A DNA stretch of 64,000 bases from contig JBFLWS010000005.1 in NCBI GenBank assembly GCA_040757715.1, forward strand, positions 1 through 64,000, in the 5' to 3' direction. This stretch comes from CAIMFV01 sp040757715 (lineage in GTDB: Bacteria; Pseudomonadota; Alphaproteobacteria; Caulobacterales; Caulobacteraceae). Shown here piece after piece: positions 25,856-35,598 of this stretch. The number at the start of each line of letters is the position of its first letter. Position 1 is the first letter of the stretch. The translations under genes were made by a program, and so were the position numbers. The notes under the pieces are model-generated. The model was given only the letters and a program-made list of their open reading frames with translations. It was not told where the DNA came from and did not search any database.

Positions 25856-27394
25856 TCAGGCGCCGCAGGCGGCGTGGGACCCGTCCCAGCTGCCGCCGAG
25901 CGCCTTGTAGAGGGCCACCAGTCGCAGCGAAACGGCCGTGGTGCTGTCGGCCAGCAACGACTGGTCCTGGTGCAGGGTGCGTTCGGCGTCGAGCACGCTG
26001 AGGATGCTGTCCACCCCGTTTTGGTAGCGCAGGCGCGTCAGCCGCGCGGCGGCCCGGTCCTGTTCGACCGCTTGGCCGAGCGTGGCGCGCCGCGCCTGCT
26101 CCTGGCCGTAGGCCGTGAGCGCGCCGTCAACCTCGTGGAGCGCGACGAGTACGGTTCGGGCGTAGCCGACGGCGGCCTCCTGGGCGCGATAGCCTTCCAG
26201 CTCGACCCGGGTGCGGCGACGCCCGGCGTCGAAGATCGGCGCATTGAGCTGTGGGCCGATGACGCCGAAGCGGCTCGCCCAATTCAGGAGGGAGCCGATG
26301 TCCTGCGCCTGGTAGCCGCCGGCCGCGGACAAGGTCAGGCGGGGATAGCGGTCCGCGACCGCCACGCCTTGGCGGGCTACAGCGGCGCGCCACTGGGCTT
26401 CGGCGCCGCGAATGTCGGGCCGCCGGCACATCAGAGCGGCGGGCAGGCCGACGGCGACCTCGGGCGGCGCGAGCGGAACCGGCCGGGCCGCCGTAAGCTC
26501 CGACGCCAGCGCGCCGGGCTCGCGATCGATCAGGCGGCTGAGCGCATTGATGTCGGCGGTGATCTGGGCTTCCAGCACCGGCAGTTGGGCGTCGATCAAG
26601 CTGGCCTGGGCGCTGGCGCGGGCGACGTCGATCTCGGTCGACAGGCCCAGGCGACGCCGGTCGCGAGCGACGTGCAGGAGGTCGCGGGCGGTGGCGAGGC
26701 TTTCGACGGCCACGGCCCGCCGGAGCTGGGCGCCGCGCAGGTCAATATAGGCCCGGGCGATTTCGGCCTGCAGGGAGACTTCCGCGCCATGGCGTTCCTC
26801 GACCGTGGCGGCCACCTCGGCGTCCGCCGCCTGGACGCTTCGCCGCACGCGACCGAACAGGTCCACCTCCCAGACGGCGTCGAAGCCGAGCATGTATTGG
26901 CCAGAGGGATTGGACATGGCTGCCCCGGGCGGCAGCCCTGGAATGTCACCGACCAGGCTGAACAGCCGTCCCGTCGGGGTGTTTTCGCTGAGGCGCTGAC
27001 CCTGCCAGGCGGCGGACGCATTCGCCGCCGGCCACGCGCCGGTCGCCACGATGGCGCGCTGGTCCCGCGCTTCGGCGATCCGCAGGCTCGCGGCCTTCAG
27101 GTCGAGGTTCGCCGAGGCTGCCCGTTCGATCAGCGACGTCAGGGTCGGGTCGCCGAAGGCGGCCCACCACGTGGCGTCCGTCAAGGGCTCAGTCCCCGTG
27201 CGGCTGGCCGCCGCCGGCGACGGCGTCGCCGACCAGCCAGCGGGCAGGCTCGGCTTTGGGCGCTCGAAGTTGAGACCAACCGTCGTGCAGCCGCTCAACG
27301 TCGTGGCGAAGAGCACCGCCACCGACGTCGCGGCGACCAAACCGGCGCGCCGCCGCGTGGCCATCGATGCGCCAAGCGTTTGATGTCGGCTCAC
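25856..27394 (-). CDS. Outer-membrane efflux lipoprotein (NodT/TolC family)
   Basis: The 512-residue protein is the outer-membrane exit duct of a multipart exporter. It has a lipoprotein signal ending LSGCTTVG, then the two OEP repeats with long coiled helices (for example DLLHVARDRRRLGLSTEIDV and VEQDRAAARLTRLRYQNGVD). The GTG at 27394 follows AGGAG by five bases. It is divergent from the adaptor and ABC genes and is very likely their partner. Confidence 0.9.
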   Translation of the reverse strand: MSRHQTLGASMATRRRAGLVAATSVAVLFATTLSGCTTVGLNFERPKPSLPAGWSATPSPAAASRTGTEPLTDATWWAAFGDPTLTSLIERAASANLDLKAASLRIAEARDQRAIVATGAWPAANASAAWQGQRLSENTPTGRLFSLVGDIPGLPPGAAMSNPSGQYMLGFDAVWEVDLFGRVRRSVQAADAEVAATVEERHGAEVSLQAEIARAYIDLRGAQLRRAVAVESLATARDLLHVARDRRRLGLSTEIDVARASAQASLIDAQLPVLEAQITADINALSRLIDREPGALASELTAARPVPLAPPEVAVGLPAALMCRRPDIRGAEAQWRAAVARQGVAVADRYPRLTLSAAGGYQAQDIGSLLNWASRFGVIGPQLNAPIFDAGRRRTRVELEGYRAQEAAVGYARTVLVALHEVDGALTAYGQEQARRATLGQAVEQDRAAARLTRLRYQNGVDSILSVLDAERTLHQDQSLLADSTTAVSLRLVALYKALGGSWDGSHAACGA

Positions 27395-27597
27395 AAACAC
27401 TCCTCACGATCATAGCGGCTCCACCGCCAGATCGGCGGCTGCAACCGTTGACCAGCGGATGACGCCTCGGACCACCTCGACCTTACAGCGCTCTTTCAGG
27501 CGGTGAGCCGTAAGGTTGCTAAGGCGGCGGCGTCATTGCAGCCGGCGGCGTCTTGTGGCGACCGCAGACGGTGAGACTGTGTCGATCGGAGAGGACT

Positions 27598-28569
27598 GTG
27601 GCGCTGCGGGCCAGACATGTGACCTATCTGGTGGCCGCCGGGTTGGCGATCATCGTCGCCGGATCAGCGGGGCTCTTTTGGATGCTGAAACCGCAGCCTC
27701 CGGCCGCGCAGGTGATCTACGGCAGCGGACGGATGGAGGCCGACGAAGTGCGGCTGGGCGTGGAGATCCCCGGCCGGCTCCTGGAGAACGCGGCGGTCGA
27801 AGGCCAAGCGCTGTCGGCGGGCCAGCTTGTCGCGCGGCTCGACCCGGGTGACTACGCCCTCCAGGCGCGCCGGGCGGAGGCGCAACGGCGGGCGGCGTCG
27901 GTCGCGGCCGCGGCGATCGCCCCGCAGCTGGACGTCGCGCGCCACCATGCTGAGACGGCTCGCGCCAACCTTCGGCGATATGAGACCTTGGCGCCGGAAG
28001 GGGCCGTCTCCGCCCAGGAGGTCGACGCCCAGCGCAACGCCGACCAGGCCGCGCTGGACCAAGTGCGGGTGCTTGAGCGGCAGCGAGCCCAGGCGCTCGC
28101 CCAGGCCGACGAAGCGGCGAGCACGGTCGCCCTGGCGCAGTCCCAGACGGACAAGACGCGGATCTATGCGCCGATCGGCGGCGCGGTGCTCGAGCGTCTG
28201 GTCGAGCCGGGCGAGGTGGTGGCGCCGGGCCAGGCGGTCGCCGTCATGGCCAACTTGGCCCGCGTGAAGCTCAAGGTGTTTGTCAGCGAGCGGGACCTGG
28301 GCAAGCTCAGGCTTGGCGCGCCGGTGCGGCTGCGGGTTGACGCCTTCCCCGGTCGCGACTTCGCCGCGCGCGTGGTGCGCGTCGATGCGCAGGCCCAGTT
28401 CACGCCGCGCGACGTGCACATGGCCGACGAACGCAGCCGCACCGTCTATGGCGTGACCGTCGAGGCGCCCAATCCGGAGGGCCTGCTAAAGCCCGGCATG
28501 CCGGCGGACGCCTGGATCCTGTGGGACCTCAAGGCGGGCTGGCCCGCGCGCCTGCGCGCACCGGAATAG
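27598..28569 (+). CDS. HlyD/YbhG-type periplasmic adaptor
   Basis: The 323-residue membrane fusion protein has one N-terminal membrane helix (about 8-30), a biotinyl-lipoyl half motif (LLENAAVEGQALSAGQLVARL), a coiled-coil hairpin (about 95-190) and a beta barrel. It would link the ABC exporter to the outer-membrane duct. GTG at 27598 is preceded by GGAGAGG; an upstream GTG at 27553 has no such site. The ABC gene begins 4 bases after its stop. Confidence 0.9.
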   Translation: MALRARHVTYLVAAGLAIIVAGSAGLFWMLKPQPPAAQVIYGSGRMEADEVRLGVEIPGRLLENAAVEGQALSAGQLVARLDPGDYALQARRAEAQRRAASVAAAAIAPQLDVARHHAETARANLRRYETLAPEGAVSAQEVDAQRNADQAALDQVRVLERQRAQALAQADEAASTVALAQSQTDKTRIYAPIGGAVLERLVEPGEVVAPGQAVAVMANLARVKLKVFVSERDLGKLRLGAPVRLRVDAFPGRDFAARVVRVDAQAQFTPRDVHMADERSRTVYGVTVEAPNPEGLLKPGMPADAWILWDLKAGWPARLRAPE

Positions 28570-28573
28570 GCCG

Positions 28574-30274
28574 ATGGCTTCGTCTTACGTCATCGAAGCC
28601 GAAGGCCTGGGCCGCCGGTTCGGCGGGCGGATGGTGCTGCAAGACGTGAGCTTGCAGGTCCGACCGGGCGAGGTGTTCGGCGTCGTCGGCCCTGACGGCG
28701 CGGGCAAGAGCACCCTTCTCGAGCTGCTCGCGGCGATCCTGCCGCCGAGCGCCGGCGCCTGCCGCGTGCTCGGCGAAGACGTACGTAAGCGCGCCGGCCG
28801 CGTGCAGGCGCAGGTCGGCTACATGTCGCAAGGCTTCTCGCTGTACGATCGTCTTACCGTGGCCGAGAACATCGCCTTCGCCGCCGCCATCCGCGACGTA
28901 CCTAAGGCCGCGTTCGCGCCGCGAAAGGACGAACTCCTGGCCATGGCAGGCCTCGAGCGGTTTCAGGACCGGCGCGAGGGGGCGCTGTCGGGCGGCATGC
29001 GGAAGAAGCTGGCCCTCTGCGCCAATCTCATCCACCAGCCGCCGCTCCTGATCCTCGACGAACCCAGCCTGGGCGTCGACCCGCTCTCGCGCCGCGAGCT
29101 TTGGCGGATATTGGAGGCCGCCAAGTCCGAAGGGCGCACGATCGTCTTCGCCACCTCCTACATGGACGAGGCCGACGCCAGCGACAGGGTGCTCCTGCTG
29201 CGCGACGGCCGGCAGCTGGCGCTGGGCGCACCCGCCGAGCTGAGAGAAACCGCGCGCGGGCGGGTCTATAGCGTGCGCACAAGCGACCCGGCCGCGGCGG
29301 AGGCGGCGCTGCTTCGGTCCGCCAATGTCCTCAGCTTCCAGAGGCGCTCGGGCGAGGAGGTTCGGGTCCAGCTCGACCGGGCGGGCGCGCCGCCCGATCT
29401 CGGCCTGCATTGCCGCGAGCTCAAGGCGGTCGAGCCAACCATGGAGGATGTCTTCACCGTGCTTTCCTCTAAGGACGGGCCAGCCGAGCCGTTCACCGCG
29501 GCGCCAACCCTCGACCGGCGCTCCGAGGTGCTGGTCCGCGCCGAACACGTCACGCGTCGCTTCGGGGATTTCGTGGCCGTCGACGACGCCACGTTGGAGG
29601 TGGAGGCCGGCGAGATCCTGGGCCTGCTCGGCCCAAACGGGGCGGGCAAGACCACCCTGATGCGCATGCTCTGCGGGCTCCTGGCGCCGTCGCAAGGCGC
29701 CGCCGAGGTGGCCGGCTTCGACATCGCCCGGCAGAGCGAGCAGGTGCGCACGCATATCGGCTATGTCTCGCAGAAGTTCTCGCTGTTCACGGACTTGACC
29801 GCGCAGGAGAACTTGCGATTTTTCGCTCGCGCCTACGGCGTGCCGCCCGGAGAGCTGACGCCTCGCATCGCCTGGGCTTGCGAGCGGGCGGGGTTCCCGC
29901 GTGGCGAGGAGAGCCTGGTCCGCAACCTCTCCAGCGCCGTGCGTCAGCGGCTGGCGCTCGCCTGCGCCATCGTGCACCGGCCCAGGGTGCTGTTCCTGGA
30001 CGAACCGACCTCCGGCGTGGACCCGCTTTCGCGATTCCGGTTCTGGCGGCTGATCTCCGCGCTGGCCGGGGAGGGCGTCGCCGTCATCGTCTCGACCCAC
30101 TACCTGGAGGAGGCCACCTACTGCGACCGGCTCGGCCTTATGATGGACGGCCGGATGATCGCGCTCGGTCCCCTCTCCAAGCTCCAAGCGCAGCTCGGCT
30201 TGGCCGACGCGCGGGTCGAGGACGTCTTCCTGGGGTTCATCGAGCGCGAGCGCGCCGCAGCGAGGGCGGCATGA
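28574..30274 (+). CDS. ABC exporter ATPase with two fused ATP-binding domains (YbhF-like)
   Basis: The 566-residue protein has two complete nucleotide-binding domains in tandem. The first has Walker A GPDGAGKST (39-47) and signature LSGGM (about 139). The second has GPNGAGKTT (about 353) but a degraded signature LSSAV (about 451), with LFLDEPTSGVDP intact. The layout matches YbhF and its relatives. The stop overlaps the start of the first permease gene. Confidence 0.92.
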   Translation: MASSYVIEAEGLGRRFGGRMVLQDVSLQVRPGEVFGVVGPDGAGKSTLLELLAAILPPSAGACRVLGEDVRKRAGRVQAQVGYMSQGFSLYDRLTVAENIAFAAAIRDVPKAAFAPRKDELLAMAGLERFQDRREGALSGGMRKKLALCANLIHQPPLLILDEPSLGVDPLSRRELWRILEAAKSEGRTIVFATSYMDEADASDRVLLLRDGRQLALGAPAELRETARGRVYSVRTSDPAAAEAALLRSANVLSFQRRSGEEVRVQLDRAGAPPDLGLHCRELKAVEPTMEDVFTVLSSKDGPAEPFTAAPTLDRRSEVLVRAEHVTRRFGDFVAVDDATLEVEAGEILGLLGPNGAGKTTLMRMLCGLLAPSQGAAEVAGFDIARQSEQVRTHIGYVSQKFSLFTDLTAQENLRFFARAYGVPPGELTPRIAWACERAGFPRGEESLVRNLSSAVRQRLALACAIVHRPRVLFLDEPTSGVDPLSRFRFWRLISALAGEGVAVIVSTHYLEEATYCDRLGLMMDGRMIALGPLSKLQAQLGLADARVEDVFLGFIERERAAARAA

Positions 30275-31368
30275 GGCTCTCGCGCATGCTCGCCTTCAGC
30301 CGCAAGGAAGTGCTGGAGATCGTCCGCGATCCGATCACCGTGTGGATCTCCTTCTTCATGCCGCTGCTGATGCTGTTCCTGTTCGGCGTCGCGCTCTCGT
30401 TCGACGTCAAGGATGCGCCGCTTGTGGTCGTCGACCACGACAAGAGCGCCTCGAGCCGCCTGCTCGCCGAACAGTTCGTCAACAGCAGCTACTTCCGCCT
30501 GGCCGGCGCGACAGACAACGAGCGCGAGGCCGAACATGCCCTGATGAAGGGCGAGACCCGCGCGGTCCTTTCCATTCCGCCGAACTTCGGACGCCGGTTG
30601 GCGCAAGGGGAGCCGGCCCCGGTCGAATTCCTCGTCGATGGCACCTACGCCTCGACGGCGGCGATTGTCTCGGCCTATGGGCGCGCGATCCTCTACGCCT
30701 TCCCGAGCGGCATGCTGCGGCTGCCGGTCCAGCCCGAGGTGCGGGTCTGGTACAATCCCCAGCTCCGCAGCCGCGACTTCATCGTGCCGGGCCTGTTCGC
30801 GGTGATCATGATGGCGTTCCCGCCGCTGCTCACGGCGCTGGCGGTCACCCGGGAGAAGGAGCTAGGCACCATCGCCCAGATCTACGCCTCGCCGCTGACC
30901 AAGGCCGAGTTCATGATCGGCAAGCTGCTCCCCTACGCCGCCATCGCCTTCCTGCAACTGACCATCGTCCTGGCCGGCGGGTTTCTGCTGCTGAAGGTCC
31001 CGATGCACGGCAGCCTGACGCTGCTCGTCGCCCTCGGCCTCGTCTATGTCCTGACCACGGTGTCGATCGGCCTTCTGATCTCGACCCTGGTCAAGACCCA
31101 GGTCGCCGCCATGCTGGTGACCCTGATCGTCACCTTGATGCCGTCATTCTTGTTCTCCGGCTTCATCTATCCCATCTTCACCATGCCGAAGTTCTTCCAG
31201 GGCTACTCGGCGCGCATCCCGACGATGTACTTCGTGAACATCTCGCGCGGCGTCGTCATGCGCGGCGCGGGCCTCGCCGAACTCTGGCCGAACGTCGCCG
31301 TCCTGGTGGGCTACACGATCGTGGTGCTGGTCCTTGCGACCTTGTTCCTGAAGAAGCGGATCGCCTGA
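30271..31368 (+). CDS. ABC-2 type permease (YbhS-like)
   Basis: The 365-residue permease has an N-terminal membrane helix (FFMPLLMLFLFGVALSF), a large periplasmic loop and five C-terminal helices, ending in the family-typical LATLFLKKRIA. The ATG at 30271 overlaps the ATPase stop (ATGA). It pairs with the following permease as a heterodimer. The substrate is unknown; relatives export drugs or cations. Confidence 0.9.
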   Translation: MRLSRMLAFSRKEVLEIVRDPITVWISFFMPLLMLFLFGVALSFDVKDAPLVVVDHDKSASSRLLAEQFVNSSYFRLAGATDNEREAEHALMKGETRAVLSIPPNFGRRLAQGEPAPVEFLVDGTYASTAAIVSAYGRAILYAFPSGMLRLPVQPEVRVWYNPQLRSRDFIVPGLFAVIMMAFPPLLTALAVTREKELGTIAQIYASPLTKAEFMIGKLLPYAAIAFLQLTIVLAGGFLLLKVPMHGSLTLLVALGLVYVLTTVSIGLLISTLVKTQVAAMLVTLIVTLMPSFLFSGFIYPIFTMPKFFQGYSARIPTMYFVNISRGVVMRGAGLAELWPNVAVLVGYTIVVLVLATLFLKKRIA

Positions 31369-31370
31369 CC

Positions 31371-32474
31371 ATGGGAAGCCGCCTCTACGGACTGATCGGC
31401 AAGGAGTTCGCGCAGATGCTGCGCGACCCGGTGATGCTGTTCCTGATCTTCTGGCTCACCACCACGGAAGTGGCGATGTGCACCATGGCCGTGGGCATGG
31501 ACGTCAAGAACCTGAAGCTGGGCCTGATCGACCATGACCGCTCGGTCGCCAGCCGCGCCCTCGCCCAGGAGCTCACCTCGGCCGACACCTTCGTGCTCGC
31601 GGGCGCCTTCGCCTCCGAGGGCGAAGCGGAGGCCCGCCTGCAGCAAGGCCAGCTCGACGCCGTGGTCGACATCCCGCCGGACTTCGGGGCGCGGGTGCGC
31701 TCTGGACGGCCCACATCCGTCGGGATGGTGGTCGACGGCTCCAACGCGGACGTCGCCTCGCGCGCCCGCGCCTACATCATCGAGATGGCGTCGCGTTTCA
31801 GCCAGGAGCAGCTCATGGGCGCCATGCCGATGCGCGCAGGCGTCCAGCCGGCGGTGCGGGTCTGGTACAACCCGAACCTCACCAACACCAATTTCATCGC
31901 CCTGGCGATGATTGTTCAGGCCGGCTTCATGCTCGCCGTCGTCCTGCCGGCGGCGGGCATGGTGCGCGAGAAGCAGAACGGTACGCTGGAACAGATCCGG
32001 GTGACGCCCGTGCGGGCGCACGAGATGTTCATCGCCAAGGTCCTGCCCACGATCACCATCAGCTCGGGCTCGCTGTTCCCGTCCTTGCTCTTGGCGCGGC
32101 TCCTCCATGTGCCGGTGGGAGGCAGCGTGATGACCTTCCTGGCGCTCAACCTGGTGTTCCTGCTGAGCGCCGTCTCCATCGGGGTGTTCATTGCGACCGT
32201 CACCAACACCCTGCAGCAGGCGCTGCTCACCAGCTTCTTCAGCCTGTTCCCCCTGCTGTTCCTCTCCGGCAGCGTCACGCCGATCGAGAGCATGCCGCGC
32301 TGGCTGCAGGTCGGATCTGAAGCCAGCCCGCTGCGGCACGGTATCGCCATCGTGAGCGGCCTGTTCCTGAAGGGGGCGGGTATGGGTGAGCTCTGGCCCC
32401 ACGCCGCCGCCCTGGCGGCGATTGGCGCGCCCCTGTTCCTGGGGAGCTGGGTCCTGTTTCGACGCCAATGGTGA
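31371..32474 (+). CDS. ABC-2 type permease (YbhR-like)
   Basis: The 367-residue second permease has the same layout, with MLRDPVMLFLIFWLTTTEVA at the start and VREKQNGTLEQIRVTPV before the C-terminal helices. It starts 2 bases after the first permease. It is the last gene of the adaptor-ATPase-permease-permease unit. Confidence 0.9.
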   Translation: MGSRLYGLIGKEFAQMLRDPVMLFLIFWLTTTEVAMCTMAVGMDVKNLKLGLIDHDRSVASRALAQELTSADTFVLAGAFASEGEAEARLQQGQLDAVVDIPPDFGARVRSGRPTSVGMVVDGSNADVASRARAYIIEMASRFSQEQLMGAMPMRAGVQPAVRVWYNPNLTNTNFIALAMIVQAGFMLAVVLPAAGMVREKQNGTLEQIRVTPVRAHEMFIAKVLPTITISSGSLFPSLLLARLLHVPVGGSVMTFLALNLVFLLSAVSIGVFIATVTNTLQQALLTSFFSLFPLLFLSGSVTPIESMPRWLQVGSEASPLRHGIAIVSGLFLKGAGMGELWPHAAALAAIGAPLFLGSWVLFRRQW

Positions 32475-32504
32475 CCTGGCGAGCGCAAAGGAGGCGTGGA
32501 GACG

Positions 32505-33509
32505 ATGAAGCTTGTGGTCTTCGAAGCCGAGGAATGGGAGCATAGCGCCTGCTTAGCGCTACGACCGACGTTCGAGGTCGACTGCCGTCGTGAGCCGTTG
32601 ACCGCCGCAAGCGCCGGCCACTTTACTGACGTGCAGGCGATCAGCCCGTTCATCAAATCCGATCTGGGCAGCGAGGTACTAAGCCAATTGCCGCGTCTGG
32701 AGCTCATTGCCACGCGCTCGACCGGCTACGACCATATTGACCTGGATTATTGCCGCCGCGCGGGTGTCACCGTCTGCAACGTCCCGGACTATGGCGACCA
32801 CACGGTCGCCGAGCACGCGTTTGCGCTGCTTCTGGCCCTCAGTCGCAGGATTGTAACCGCCGCGGAACGGACGCGCCGCGGCGACTTCTCGCAGGCTGGC
32901 CTGCGCGGCTTCGACCTAGCGGGCAAGACGCTCGGGGTCGTCGGAGCGGGCCGGATCGGTCGGCGCGCCATCCAGATCGGCCGCGGCTTCGGCATGGTGG
33001 TGCAGGCGTTCGACACCAAGCCCGATCTTAGCGCCGCGGCCGCGCTGGGCTTCCGTTATGTCGCGCTCGCCGAGCTGCTGGCCACGGCTGACGTGGTCAC
33101 GTTGCACCTGCCCGGCGGTGGGGCTAGTCGCAATCTCATCGACGCGGCGGCGTTGGCCGTCATGAAACCCGAGGCGGTGTTGGTCAACACATCCCGCGGC
33201 GGGGTTGTCGACGCCCTGGCGCTGGTGCGGGCGCTGGCTTCGGGGCAGCTGGCCGGCGCGGCCCTGGATGTCGTCGCGGAGGAGGCCTGGATGAGGGAAG
33301 AGGCCGAGATTTTCCGTCCGGGCGCGACGCTCGCAGCGGAGCAGCTGCAAACCCTGCTCGCCGACCATGCGCTACTGCATGCGCCCAATGTCATCGTCAC
33401 GCCGCACATCGCTTATGACACGCGCGAGGCGGTGGCTCGGATCATCAAGACGACCCTCGCCAATATCCAAGCGTTCGCGCGCAATGCGCCGCAGAATGTC
33501 GTGGACTGA
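32505..33509 (+). CDS. D-2-hydroxyacid dehydrogenase (D-lactate dehydrogenase-like)
   Basis: The 334-residue NAD-dependent enzyme reduces a 2-keto acid such as pyruvate. It has the GxGxxG fold (LGVVGAGRIGRRAI, about 143-156), the VNTSRGGVVD segment and the catalytic-region NVIVTPHIAYDT. ATG at 32505 lies ten bases after AAAGGAGG; a GTG at 32496 is too close to that site. Lactate formation would fit a low-oxygen role of the island. Confidence 0.9.
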   Translation: MKLVVFEAEEWEHSACLALRPTFEVDCRREPLTAASAGHFTDVQAISPFIKSDLGSEVLSQLPRLELIATRSTGYDHIDLDYCRRAGVTVCNVPDYGDHTVAEHAFALLLALSRRIVTAAERTRRGDFSQAGLRGFDLAGKTLGVVGAGRIGRRAIQIGRGFGMVVQAFDTKPDLSAAAALGFRYVALAELLATADVVTLHLPGGGASRNLIDAAALAVMKPEAVLVNTSRGGVVDALALVRALASGQLAGAALDVVAEEAWMREEAEIFRPGATLAAEQLQTLLADHALLHAPNVIVTPHIAYDTREAVARIIKTTLANIQAFARNAPQNVVD

Positions 33510-33567
33510 GACCGTTTCTGTCGGACGTGGGAGTTCTATCTTGCGTCCTGCGAGGCCGGCTTTTCCG

Positions 33568-34239
33568 ATGGCTCGGATCTGCGATCGCGTAAGTTACGAC
33601 CAGTCGGGGCGTCTAAGCCTTGAGCCCGGTGAAACCCGCGCATTGCCGGCTTCCGAACGGTGCGCGGCCCTGCAAGAAAAGCTGCGAGTCGCGAACATGG
33701 TGACTAACCCTGGTGCAGCCATCGAATCTCCGCCGAGCGTCCGGCTGACGGCGGCGGCGATCGTCGACGGTTGGTTGAGCTACCAGAGGGACTTCAGCGA
33801 ACGATCCATCCTCTTCTGGGACACGCTCCGCCAAGGCGCCGACAACATGCTCGAGCACGAGCGCCTCGGCCTGCCGCCACTGCTCAAGTTCAAGGCGGAG
33901 ACGCTGCTCGACGCCCGAACCTTTGCGCGGCCAGTGAATTATGCGCTGCTGCGCATCACGGAGGTTGAAGCCGTGACTGCGGAGGCCTGCGTCGATGCGG
34001 ACAAGCCGCTCGTCCTCTACGGCAATTGCCAAGCCGGCTGGGCGATCACCCTGTTGGCTTCGGACTGCGAAGGCCTGCTGGGGCCGGCGGTGCTGAACGG
34101 CTCGCCCCTGTCCTATTGGGCGGGCGAAGCTGGGGTGAACCCTCGACGCCTCCTCGGCGGCCTTCTGAGCACCGCGATCACAGGGGAGGTGGCCCACGTC
34201 GATGCGGGGCTCCATATCGACGGCAGGATCTTCCACTAG
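33568..34239 (+). pseudogene. Deletion chimera: DUF3141 fragments joined to the 3' end of fabI
   Basis: The frame begins like a DUF3141 protein (RSILFWDTLRQGADNML, then FARPVNYALLRI). It then skips the family's middle and resumes at VLYGNCQAGWAITLLAS and GSPLSYWAGEAGVNPRR. After GGLL it changes family and ends AITGEVAHVDAGLHIDG, the usual end of enoyl-ACP reductase FabI. DUF3141 proteins are several hundred residues long, so both the internal part and the C terminus are lost. The start is uncertain (33568 or 33697). Confidence 0.75.
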
Positions 34240-34249
34240 GGCGGAGGTC

Positions 34250-35539
34250 ATGCTCGAGGCGCTGACGGCTTTGACGGGGTCCCGCGCAGATGCGCTCAAT
34301 CTCGCATGTGTTTGCGTCACTCTGGATTCCGCCACGCTGGCGATCGCACTGGATCGGGAGGCCGGCACGTCCGGGTTCGCCGACGCGCTGCAACGCTCGC
34401 ATCCCACGCTGTTCTCGAACGTCGCCGTGTTCGTCGACACCTCAGTCCTCACGGGCATGGCCGAGATGGTCCAAGCGATCGAGGTGGTTGCGCGCTTGCC
34501 TGGTTACCGGGCAGTCGCCCTTGCGCATGCGTCGGAGATCGCTATGAGCGATCTCGGCCCCGCAGGGGTCCTGATGGGCTACGACTTCCATCTCACGCCC
34601 GAAGGGCCGCGGCTCATCGAGATCAACACCAACGCCGGGGGCGCCTTCCTGAATGCGGCGCTGGCGCGCGCTCATCGCGCCTGCAGTGGCGCCGTCGACG
34701 TGCAGCTCAGTCTGGATGGTCCGATGCGGTTCGAGACTCGGGCGACGGAGATGTTTATCGCCGAGTGGCGCCGCCAGCGGGGCGACGGTCGACCCGCGCA
34801 CATTGCCATCGTTGATGATGCACCCGAGGAACAGCTGCTTTTACCGGAATTTCAGCTCGCGCAGGCTGTCTTGGCCGCTCGCGGCTTCGAGGTCCGCATC
34901 GCCGACGCGGTGGATCTGACGTTCGACGCGGGCGTGCTCGCCCACCAGGGTTGGGCTATCGACCTCGTTTACAATCGCCTGGTCGACTTCGCATTGGCCG
35001 AGCCGCGGCACGCGGCGCTTCGGGCCGCCTATGCCACCGGGGCGGTCGTCGTGACCCCCAACCCGCATATCCATGCGTTGCTCGCCGACAAGCGCAACCT
35101 GGCGCTCTTGTCCGACTCCGGACGGCTGGCCGCCTGGGGTTTGGACCCGCATCAGGCGGCGCTGCTCGCGCGGGGCGTTCCGGAAACGGTTGTGGTCGAC
35201 CCCGACCGGGCGCAGGCGCTGTGGGCCGAGCGCAAGCGGTTCTTCTTCAAGCCCGCCGCGGGCTATGGCGGCAAGGCAGCCTATCGCGGCGCCAACATCA
35301 CGAGGAAGGCCTGGGCTGATGTTCTCGCAGGCGGCTATGTCGCCCAGGCTTTCGTTCCGCCAAGCCGGCGGCGAGTGGCGGTCGACGGCGAACGGATCGA
35401 GTTGAAGGCGGATGTTCGCCTCTATACCTACGCCGGCGCGGTTCTGCTGACGGCCGCGCGTCTCTATCAGGGACAGACAACCAACATGCGCACTCCTGGC
35501 GGTGGATTTGCGCCTGTCTTAGCGCTGGAGCCGGACTGA
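34250..35539 (+). CDS. ATP-grasp-like protein with permuted motif order
   Basis: The 429-residue protein carries ATP-grasp hallmarks in reversed order. The metal-binding Asp112, Glu124 and Asn126 (RLIEINTNAGG) come near the N terminus. The ATP-binding lysine region (FFKPAAGYGGKAAYRG, about 331-346) comes late. Circularly permuted ATP-grasp enzymes join amino acids or amines to acids. The substrate is unknown. Start at 34250 has GGAGG very close by; an ATG at 34202 is the alternative. It follows the chimeric pseudogene. Confidence 0.68.
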   Translation: MLEALTALTGSRADALNLACVCVTLDSATLAIALDREAGTSGFADALQRSHPTLFSNVAVFVDTSVLTGMAEMVQAIEVVARLPGYRAVALAHASEIAMSDLGPAGVLMGYDFHLTPEGPRLIEINTNAGGAFLNAALARAHRACSGAVDVQLSLDGPMRFETRATEMFIAEWRRQRGDGRPAHIAIVDDAPEEQLLLPEFQLAQAVLAARGFEVRIADAVDLTFDAGVLAHQGWAIDLVYNRLVDFALAEPRHAALRAAYATGAVVVTPNPHIHALLADKRNLALLSDSGRLAAWGLDPHQAALLARGVPETVVVDPDRAQALWAERKRFFFKPAAGYGGKAAYRGANITRKAWADVLAGGYVAQAFVPPSRRRVAVDGERIELKADVRLYTYAGAVLLTAARLYQGQTTNMRTPGGGFAPVLALEPD

Positions 35540-35598
35540 GCGGCTCGCGCGCCCTTCAGCCGACGCGAATGCGCCGGAGACGGCGCCCTCTGTAAGCG

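Noticed and set aside
29878..30270. Extension of the first ABC permease frame into the ATPase gene
   Set aside because: It is the shadow of the ATPase coding sequence; the ATG at 30271 overlaps the ATPase stop and begins a typical permease.
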